12,256 bases of DNA from Legionella genomosp. 1 (GTDB lineage: Bacteria; Pseudomonadota; Gammaproteobacteria; Legionellales; Legionellaceae). Numbering within the stretch: the first letter of the stretch is position 1; each line of letters starts with the position of its first letter. This document shows, in pieces, positions 1 to 9,700 of the stretch. Position numbers and translations under genes: made by a program. The notes beneath the pieces were generated by a model, which searched no databases, had not been told where the DNA came from, and worked only from the letters and a program-made list of their open reading frames with translations. The stretch lies in NCBI GenBank assembly GCA_945865355.1, contig CAMBDN010000058.1, positions 1 through 12,256 of the forward strand, read 5' to 3'.

Positions 1-571
1 AGGCATATTGATTGGATAAAAATCTCTCCGGAAGCGCTTTCTCTAATGCCAGGCGATGTGTTGCTCTAAAACCACTGGTAAAATCTTTATACTTTGGGGT
101 AAGAACGATGCGAGCAATGTAATTGCCAAGTACTGACAATAATTTTCGGTGCCACCCCCACTCTTTAGGAATGGTACCGCCACGAACATAGCGACTACCA
201 ACAACAACGTCATGCGTCTTCATTTTTTCAAGCATCGGTGCGATGTATTTTGGCTGATGAGAAAGATCCGCATCAAATTCAATAACCACATCTGCTGACA
301 TTTCGGTCAGTGCATATCGCATCGCCTGTAAATAAGCCGAACCTAAACCCGATTTTTTGGGTTCTTTTTTTAAATGCAGCTGCTTATTGGTTGCTTGCAA
401 TCGGGAAATAATTTCTTGGGTATCATCTGTTGAATTGCTATCAAACACTAATACGTTAATTTCACTGTGAGAAATGTGTTCTGTGGCTTGAAAAATCTCA
501 GTTATTGTCTCCTCAATAACCAGCGCTTCATTATACGTAGGGATAATAATAACAACTTTTTCGATACTCAT
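1..571 (-). CDS. Family 2 glycosyltransferase, polyprenol-phosphate mannosyltransferase (DPM1)-like, partial (C-terminus beyond window)
   Basis: The protein starts MSIEKVVIIIPTYNE at the ATG at 571-569 and stays open for 190 residues until the window edge, so the C-terminus is missing. The GT-A fold signatures of dolichol/polyprenol-phosphate mannosyltransferases are present in order: PTYNE (residues 11-15), a nucleotide-binding loop FDSNSTDDT (43-51), the metal-binding DxD within DADLSHQPKYI (100-110), GSRYVRGG (125-132) and DFTSGFRA (163-170). Family members transfer mannose or another sugar from a nucleotide sugar to a polyprenyl phosphate at the cytoplasmic face of the inner membrane, supplying a lipid-linked donor for glycan or lipid modification. 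The sugar specificity cannot be read from sequence. One oddity is that the usual Asp-Asp pair of the nucleotide loop reads Asp-Ser (D44-S45). Soluble DPM1-like proteins are around 240 residues, so roughly 50 or more residues lie outside. The gene follows the giant gene on the same strand after a 228-bp gap, so it probably has its own promoter. No strong Shine-Dalgarno precedes the ATG. Confidence 0.9.
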   Translation of the reverse strand, partial: MSIEKVVIIIPTYNEALVIEETITEIFQATEHISHSEINVLVFDSNSTDDTQEIISRLQATNKQLHLKKEPKKSGLGSAYLQAMRYALTEMSADVVIEFDADLSHQPKYIAPMLEKMKTHDVVVGSRYVRGGTIPKEWGWHRKLLSVLGNYIARIVLTPKYKDFTSGFRATHRLALEKALPERFLSNQYA

Positions 572-608
572 CGTCAAAGATAACTCAAAATGATAGAAAA
601 TGTGCTCT

Positions 609-633
609 ATTGTAGTGCATATTGATGTGTCAA
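609..633 (-). promoter_or_regulatory. Possible promoter elements of the glycosyltransferase gene
   Basis: On the minus strand a perfect -35-like TTGACA lies at 633-628 and a -10-like TACAAT (5 of 6 consensus) at 614-609, 37 bases before the start codon. The spacing between them is only 13 bp, too short for a standard sigma-70 promoter. Either only one hexamer is used with a poorer partner, or the match is accidental. A small CCAG/CTGG inverted repeat at 635-647 directly abuts the -35-like hexamer on its upstream side and could be an operator. This is a sequence match only. Confidence 0.3.
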
Positions 634-701
634 ACCAGTAATTCTGGCTACGATATGAATAGAGTATGTTGAGAATTAGTCTATAACCTCTCCATAAGAC
701 C

Positions 702-740
702 ATCCAGGAGATCACTGGATACCGCGGACAAGCCGCGGTA
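702..740. repeat. Tandem double-hairpin palindromic element (REP-like)
   Basis: Two perfect inverted repeats sit directly next to each other. The first has arms ATCCAG (702-707) and CTGGAT (715-720) around a 7-nt loop. The second has arms TACCGCGG (720-727) and CCGCGGTA (733-740) around the loop ACAAG. The GC-rich second stem contrasts with the AT-rich surroundings. The element begins about 60 bp past the stop codon of the giant gene, within the intergenic gap. It has no T-run on either side, so it is not a textbook intrinsic terminator. It may still protect the 3' end of the transcript or halt transcription weakly. From memory it resembles short dispersed palindromes of the GGATACCGCGG type found between genes in intracellular bacteria; copy number in this genome cannot be seen here. 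Confidence 0.75.
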
Positions 741-799
741 GGTAGGCGATTTAGATGATTGGAGCGAATGGATTGTCTCAGATCCTAATGCTCACTATG

Positions 800-3700
800 C
801 TAGGCCGGTACTCCTCCAAGTGAGTAACTTCCACTACGAATAAAATCCGCCTGCTCATCAAGGTGTTTTTCCAATGCAACACCACGTTCCAGCAACTCAT
901 TGGCCAAAGTCACCAAATGACCTGGTAGTTTTGATACATCTCTACGCAGGTGATCCATCAGTCCCCTAACTTCTGCCGAGGTCAGCGACGCCTTTCCATC
1001 TCTTTGAGTCAACTCGCTTAATAAGCGATGAAGCGGCTCTAACTTAGCCGTTAGCTCGGGACCGTGACCGAAGAAACTATCCCAACCCCTCAATAACGAG
1101 CGATCACGGACATAATCCGCTCTTAGTTGGATTTCGGCCATCTGTTGTTGTACTGCGGTTTGTAAACACACCACCAAATCGTTAAACTCGCGATGATGGT
1201 ACTTTTGATATTCTTGAAACTGCAAAATATTACCGACATCATTTGTCCAATGACGCAATACCATGTCTTGCATTTTGGTTAAGGTCTCAAAATATCGGCT
1301 TTTACCACTGCGATTTATCTTAAACCACCGGCTACGATTTTGTATAAGATCACTTTCCATCGCTGCTATTTTTGCAGCATGAATAGCTTCTAATACACTC
1401 TGGTAGCGAGTTTGTTCCATACCTTCATTGGGTGAGCTCAGAATGGAGGTCACTGTCTGTCCCAATTGATTCGCTTGTTCTACGCGCTCTCTTGATTTAA
1501 ACCAGCTTCCCTGATAGTTAGCCTGCAAATCGGCTAGATCTAACTTTAACAAGAATGTATTGTGAGCTACACGAGGCGCACGCGAACCAATGAGCGATAA
1601 TTCATCCGTCAACTTCAACAGCCCACGCTGCTGCGATACCGTTAAATCGCGCTTCATTTGCGGTTGTGCAATGCGAGGCTGCTCTAAAATCGCTTGAGTA
1701 TCCTGAACATACGCTTTAAAGCCATGGTTTAATAGGTAATCATTCCACGACTTACTCCATTGATACTCACCCTTTTGAGCGGGCAGTCCACCTGTTTCAA
1801 AGACTCGCTTATTGAGCAGATGCATGAACAAAATACGCTGATTTCTTACAGCTTCTGAGTTGTTATGGAATTGAAACATTGCCTTGATACTTGCTCGTTG
1901 CGTCATATTGACAAGATCACCATCACTTTCACGTACGGCACTGTAAAATAACATAGCCATATCTGCTACTTGTGAACGAACTGCCGCATCATCATGCCCC
2001 TTCAGGTGCTCAACAATACCATCAAACAATGGCTCTTCAATAAAGGTCGGCTCTTTTCCATAGAGCTCAAGTAATATCGATAGCCCTTCTGAATCTGCTT
2101 TATACGCGTCAACACCAGCCAACAATCGCTCAAGCCTTCCCGTTCCATGCTCTGATTGTTGATACTTAGCGGCGTAGAGTAGCACCTCAGCCAATTGATT
2201 AACTTGAGTATTGGTGAGTGTCTTATCTTTCATGTAACCAAGGATTGCTGTTACAAACCCAGGCATTGCATTTAACAAGACCCTATTGGCTTGCATCACT
2301 TCCATCAAGCGGTCAAAGCGCTCGGCCAATTGATCAAATTGTTCTTGTGCTAACGTCTTATCCTTTATCAAATCAACGATTGCTGTCACAACTTCAGGCC
2401 GTTCTGTCAAAAGGGCATTGTGCCCAGACATCATGCGCATCCCGCGCGCAAAACGCTCGCTGAATTGCTCAATTTGTTCCGTAGATAGCGTATTATCCTC
2501 CATGATATCAACCATTACTGCGGCTAACTCAGGGCGCTCTATCAACAAGGCACTGTGCTCATGCATCATGGTCATTGTGCGTATAAAGCGATCACCACCC
2601 AGATTTAATAACGGCCCTTTCAGCGCGGAAATCCGTTCTTCAGGTAATCTATAAAACACCTGTAGACCATTCAGACAATCGGAATAACGCTGAAGTTTCT
2701 CCGACTTTTTCCCTTTGGTTTGCTCAAGTTCAGTCCATAATGACTCAATTTGCTTTTGATGCGTTTCTAATTGTTCTACTGGTAATACCAAGCTTCGCAT
2801 CAATAATTGGTACCATTCTTTTCCTGCAAACGAAACACCCCATTTGACGAACTGGTTCAACACAGGTACAGCAACTGGCTTCATTGCGCCCTTGGCACTC
2901 AGCTGATGCCATAAGGATAATAAATCACCTTGGTATTTTGATTCGCCACCCTTATTCCACCAATCATTGGTTTTGTTGACCAAGCTAACAAAGATATCCC
3001 AATCGAGACCTTCTTCAAAACCTTGCATAACAGAAGAGAACGACGTTAAAAATGAACCCGCCTGTTCAGTGTTCATTCCTCTTGACCATGCTTCCCATTT
3101 CGTTAACAGACGTAAGCGTTGTTCCGGATCGGGTTCAATCACATCACCTAAAAAGGATAGATGAGCGACCAGTTGACTATTATCTGCTGAATAACGACGA
3201 GCCACATGCCATAATGCGTCAAATTGACGCACACTCATCGGCTTGCTGTGCTTAAACCGCAGCGCTAACAAGTCTGCCGGCATCTCATGCAACAGATGCC
3301 CCATCTGTTCAATATATTCCTCACCCCACATCTGCTGGTCAGCAGGAGAAAACTTTCCTAAATGTTCGACAATCGGCAGAACTTGTTCGATGCGACCCGT
3401 TCCTGAAAGCCAGGAATTAGAACATAAGAACATCATCAATTGTTCCTGGAGCCCTGGGAGTAACTGCTCTATCGCTTTATCAAACTGTACACGAACCGAA
3501 TCGGAGACTTCATTAAATAGATTGCTAGCATCTATTCCATTTCCAACCGCGTCACGTGCTTCTTTTAAGGTCTTAGAAGGATTTGCGGCTTGTTCGGCAG
3601 CGATTTCTAACGAATCAACAAACTGTTTAACTGACTTACAGTATGTTATCTGCTCTGCAAATTTCTGTAGTCGCATTGTATGGAAAGAAACCAAATCAAT

Positions 3701-6700
3701 CGCTTCACCACTACCATCATGCTCAAGATGCTCATCCCCTGCCAATGCGGCAAGGTACTCAGGAATCTGCGCAACCCGCGGATCATCGAGCTTCAAATCT
3801 GACAGCCTTGTTAGCACACTGCAAATGGATGCAATAGCCCGATCGCGGGGTGTAAGCTTAGGCACCGCGGTAACGACTAGCTTCGTCTCTGTGGCACGCC
3901 GCTCTGCCAATGCAAACGGTGTAACCTCAACATCAGCACCTTCACCCAGAGCGGCCGCATAACGCTCAGCGAATACCTCAGACTCGGCCATGATTGCTTG
4001 CTCAATTGCCTCTATTTTGTTAGCAACACCCATACCCGGATCGCTAGAAACTTGAATCCACCGCTTCTCCAATCGTTTAAGTCGGGAGCTGAAATTCAAC
4101 ATCGAGTTGTGACGAAGCGTTGGATCACTTACAGCACCCAATAACTTCATGCCCCATGAAGACAGTTGTGCTGTAGCATGGTGATACCCTTGATTCGCTG
4201 CATTTTGCAAACTAAAAACATATTCTCTCAGCAGCATCACACTCTCAAAACGCCGCGCATTCGCATCACCAGCAGGGATCTCTTCAAGCTCGTTATCAAT
4301 GTCAACCATGTTAACATCGGCAGCCGATGCTTCAAGAACAGCTCTTAAATAGGCTTCATCCGTTTCCAAATCTTTGTTCAAGAAGAAGCGAAACACTTCA
4401 CCCTCTTCGCCATTACGGGCGGTACGACCACCTTTTTGTAACATATCGTTGGTATCGTTAACATCTAACAAAAATACCGCTTCAACACCAACGTTGTCGC
4501 CACGCCCGAATCCTGAGGCAACAAGCACAACACCGTGTTGCTTCTTACCACCACGCCAGGACTCTTGACCACGCTTGTCATCCAATACATCACCTGGACT
4601 TCGTTTATCCTCATTGGTATAGAAAATAAAGTTAGCTAATTCGGCTTCATTCAATCTGCCACGAAGTTGTTCTTCCAACTCCGTTACTTGTTTGTCATTT
4701 CTACAGGAAAACAAGATTGATTGTTTCTTTTCCAAACAAATACGAATTTGCTTCACAATCGCATCTAAGCGCTTATCAACATCTGTCTTGCCAACAACCG
4801 AACTTGCAAAGAACAAAGGCTTGTGCCAATGACGTAAGTCCAGCTGATTGGTAGGGACGTGCAAAACTTCCGTGCCTTGTTCCGTATGCAATTCGGTCGC
4901 TTGCGCAGCTGAAATCGTACCTGAAAACCCTTCCCAACGTCCCCAAAGCTGCTGCATACGTTGTGACGCTACCTGCGAACTAATGATGTGACTTTCTGGA
5001 TGAATATGGAAATTTTGTGGTTCATGATTAGCCTTTGCTTCCTTATTTAACCGTACCGCTAGTAATTGCTGTACGCCCGCACTGAACGTCGAACCCACCA
5101 TCTTTTGGTTATCTGAAGACAATGGAATAATTTCACGCATAGGATAAGATTCTTCGCCCACTTGAATGAATTCATCACGTACGGTAAAACCAACCCCCCA
5201 CTCTAATTCATGCGCTTCATGCGCCGATTGCAACCATTGCACCAATTGCAAAGGATCGCGTAGCAAACTGGCAACGATGGCTTGCTTTTCTTCATTGTCT
5301 CCAACTTCATGCAACAGCGTTTGAGTGAAGGCGGCAAGTACGTTTTGATTAATCGGTCGCAAAACACTAACATTGATTAACCCACGTTCTTTACCTTGCG
5401 TGTAAAAATCATTCACAACTTGATAAAACCACGTCATTTGCTTTGGTGTTTTACCTGTTGGTCGAGCATAGTTATATTGTGTTTTACGTCCTTCGTCATA
5501 CAACACAAAATCAAACTCATCAATCAATACAACTCGCTTTGCAGGATCAATCTCTATTGGCTGTCCTGAATAGCTTTGCTCATCAAGAAAAAGCGATAAA
5601 TCACCGGTCGTCGAATAGCGAATTTGGCTATTGACATAGGTATCACGCGTTGATTTTGGATGAATGTAGGCCGTGGTTAAGCCAAGGTACTGAAACATTC
5701 CATCGTAATCTTCAAGATCACGTTCAGCTAAGGTTCGTTTCGCTGTACAAACATCAACCGTCTTACCTAGACCAGCATGTCGAGCTGCACGAAGTGCTAC
5801 AAAGTGACTTTTTCCTTCACCGGTTGCCAATTGCAACACGCGTGAATTGGCATCAATGCAGACATCATTGGCAATTAAGGCAAATTGTTGCGCCAAATGC
5901 GGGTATTTACGTGTTGTACGAGCTAAGACCTCAAACAACACGGCCCATACTTGTGAGCGCAATAAATCGTCATGCGGACGAGCAGTTGATGCTTCTGACA
6001 GGCGCTTGAAGGCAGCAGCTAACTCCTCCTGGTTCATCTCATAAATTGCCTTATTTGAACCCGCGACCTTCATCTCCCCATTTTCTAATCGTTTTAAGTA
6101 AGAAAAAATAAGGGTTAGTTCTGCTGTATGCTCTGTAGAAAGCGGTCTACGTTGATGGCCACGACTAATTTGTGTCAGTGCCAACATCCGTTGCAAGTCT
6201 GCGTCGCGTGTTAATGCCACAGCACCGTAGTCGGCTCTAGGCTCAGGGTAAGGTTTACGCATGAAGGCATCCAAGAGACCATCCCAATCTTGAGCGTCGT
6301 CTCGTTTTCTTTTCTTCATCATGCGCACCAGATCATCAGCACTTGGTGAGGGCTGATGTGGATAACAAGTGGCTATTTTGATTAAATCAGCCGTCTCCAT
6401 ATCACCCAAGCGATCAGCGAGTTTTGGTGCTTTCTTATCCAATTCGTATTCGTAGGCTTCGGTACCTTTTAGCCCAGGATATAAACTACTCCACGCCACA
6501 ATATGAAGAATTAAGGCTTGTTTCTCAGGATCACTAGCAATTGTCCCTGATTGAATCTTGGCAAATAATGCCTCCTCACTCTGACGAGCACTAAGTGCTT
6601 TCAACCACAAGGCTGATGTTTTCGTCCAATGGCGAACAACCACAGGCTCAGTCGACTGCGACTGCAACAACCAACGGCAATTTTCAAATTGATGTGCCAA

Positions 6701-9700
6701 TTCAACGGTCGATTTGCATCGTGCCAAAATCTCTAGCGCATAGCCGCGGCCATTAGCAAATCCATCGGCAGCTAATGTTGTCATGATGCGAGTCAACAAC
6801 TCACTGCTGTTTTGCCAATTAAATTCGCGCAAGGCAATTTGACACAACAACGATTGCTCGTTTCTGTTAAATGTCCTGTTTTTCAAAATGATCTGCAAGG
6901 TCGTTGCAAGTTCCTGCGGAAAATCTTTCTGCACACCATCCAACTCTTTCGCACCAATCAACGCTTCTTGCAACATCACTTTTAGCAAAGAAATTGGAAA
7001 GGATGTCTTATTGTCGTCTGGCTGCAATGCCCGTAACAAGCCATAAAAATAGCTAGCACTCCAGTAAAGTCCTGGTTTTGTTTGTTCCAACGTCGCAAGT
7101 AACGGCTCAATCTCATTCAGATAGGTCCGATTAAGTTGTAATACTTTCAGGAAGCGAACAATCGGTTGCAAGGCATCTTGTGCATCACCTTCAACAGGAA
7201 CTGCAATATGCGCACGCATGAACTCCAAAAGTCGGTCTTCATGGTCAACAAAAAAGCCTAAGCCCTCGGGCCTATCTTCTTCAGTAGCATTTAGAGCACG
7301 AAATTCGCCACGTTTTGAATACTTAAATACGATACCTTTTGTCGACAACTCCTCAATAAATGCAATACGTTTTTCCGCAGTCATCGTCGGATTTGCACTC
7401 ATTTCCTCAATGCAATGCAATAAGCTATCCCAATTAGCTGGGTCACTTAAAGCAGCCAAATTAGAGGTTTCTGGGTTGTAATCAACGGAAAACAATTGCG
7501 TAATGAGTAACCGCAATTCATTTTGAACGACAGGACGCGCCCCTTTTGTTGCTAAATAAAATGCCTGAAGCCTCGCTTCATCACTTGCGCCTAACAGCGT
7601 CGCTAATTTATATCCCTCACGATAGAAATATTCAGAGTAACCCGCCTCTTTTCGAGTTCTTGCGGCAAACAATGCGATCAATTGCTCTAAAGATGCAGGC
7701 GAAGAGCGTTTAGACTGCCACAGGATGCTGACCGCCTCTAACAAGGTTCCATGAGAATAGTGTTGAATTAAATGGGAAATACCCAACTCCGGCCTAGCCC
7801 TGATAAACGCACTAAACTCAACCATTGCCTCCAAGTTGACAGCAATATTCGAATGACCCAAACGGTATACCACTTCATGCAAATGCTCTGCAACCATTGC
7901 AAAAATCGCCGGATCAACGCGGTCCATCATTGCTAGGGTGGCGTCAATATCCGTGGCCGGGTATTGCAGGTGCAACAACCACATCAACTGATGTCGAGAT
8001 TCGACACGATCGTTACCCAATCGCTCAGACAATACGTTATAAGCTTCGAAACTAAAGCGCGCTTTTGAGGCCAAGGCACGTTTCATTTTGATGCTTGCCT
8101 CAGCGTCACTCCAGCTATAAATTTCCATCAAATCAGGTGCATAGGTCTGCTCCCTTACAAACCCATACAATTCAAGTTCTGCGTTAAAATATTTAAACCC
8201 TTCATGCTGCAGTGCATAATGCACACCGCCATGAGTCCTATCCATTCGCGCCATCGTCAACAAGAAGGATTGTTGTTTCTCTAACTGCGGAATATGTCTT
8301 AAACTCTCTAATATCCGATCCATTGCTACTAACATGTTCTCCGGATCGATTTCATCAAACTCATGCCCCTCTAAGCGCAGACCCATCTGCGCTAATTCAG
8401 CAAGAAAATAATCGAAGCCTAGCCATAGCTTTTCAATGTTCTCCCAACCAATGGAGTACATATGTCTTGCCATGATCGTCTGCCACACTCGTTTATTGCC
8501 TTCGGCCGCAGCAGGACGTAAATTACGAATCATCTCATCCATTGTGCTGAAGAACGCCTCTGACATGAAGCAATTAAAATTTTTACTCGCTTTTACAACA
8601 TGGCGGGTATATTGCTCATAAAAAGCACGTCCTAAATTCATATCAATTTGGCGAAATTTGGCCAGTAAGACAGCAACACCTTCATCACCATAACGGTAAT
8701 AAACTTGGCCCAGTGCACGCAAATAGTCCTCATCAAAAGTAGCACCAACACTACCCACCCAATCTTGCAACTGATCAGATTGTTTTCTGAGAAGAATTTC
8801 ACGCGCCGCAGAAAGTGGTAAAGTAAGGGAAGCGGCAGGCTTTGCTAGAAACGCTTTGACCCCATCCATTCCAGCATACTGCCATGCTTGGAGAAAAACC
8901 CGCCAATTCTTAATGATTTTAGCGCGTTGATCGGCAAAGCCTGCAACACTTGCCACCCTGGGATTCTGGGCACAAAATGTCTCAAAATCATCGCTATAAT
9001 TTTTTACAGGTTGCAATTGGGCAAACAAAATCATGTATTGCCAATCAAGCTGATCTATCGGCCCTACCTCACCCAAATATTTACGCAAGTCAAACTGACG
9101 AAAATCCCCTTCCCAAAACTCCGCCTCTGGCAGACGGGTATCGAGATCGATGGTTAGCGCATTAGGTGTAGTTACATAGGCTAACTCAGGGCTATAACAT
9201 AAAATAAGATGCCCATCTTTTGATCGTTGGGTAAAAAATCCTTTTGGTAAATTGTCAGGATTTAGACCTGAAGATAGAATGCGGTGCTTACGTAACAAAG
9301 CTTTTGCCGCATCGAGGGTCATTTGATGAATAACTTGACGCGCCTCAACCTTAGGATTTGCATTCACCCAGGTATGAAAGAGCCCTTGTAAGAGAGTCTC
9401 ATCAGCAAACTTTAATGTAGCGCAATTGTCATAGATCTTATTTTCACGTCTAAATTCATCAAAATATTTTTCTAGCAACCTGTCAATATTATTGTAATCA
9501 ACCAATTGCCCAGAAATCGCTTCCTCTAAGACTTGGGCCCGGACTTTTTGCTGCTGTTGTTGTACTTGACGGGTTTGCTGAATTTGTTGCTGTTGTTGCA
9601 ACTGCAATTGGACAACACCACCTTTTTTCAAAGGCCACGATGCATCGGGATCTAAGCTATCCAGAGCGCGCCCAATCACTCGTTCTAAACCATCAGGTCC

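Noticed and set aside
609..633. A confident sigma-70 promoter for the glycosyltransferase
   Set aside because: TTGACA and TACAAT are individually good but only 13 bp apart, well below the 16-18 bp needed, so it is listed only as a low-confidence feature.
702..740. Rho-independent terminator of the giant gene
   Set aside because: The stems are strong, but neither strand shows a T-run after them, so a palindromic repeat element is the safer call.
4295..6142. Calling the gene secA
   Set aside because: Only the motor motifs match. The length, the flanking sequence and the absence of the SecA C-terminal zinc-binding tail exclude the housekeeping export ATPase.
2218..9165. Numerous plus-strand reading frames of about 60-240 codons, the longest at 3243-3962
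   Set aside because: All lie antisense within the giant gene. Their translations are rich in Ser, Cys and His with no recognisable domain, which is the usual shadow of a long conserved frame. None has a convincing ribosome binding site that I could see.
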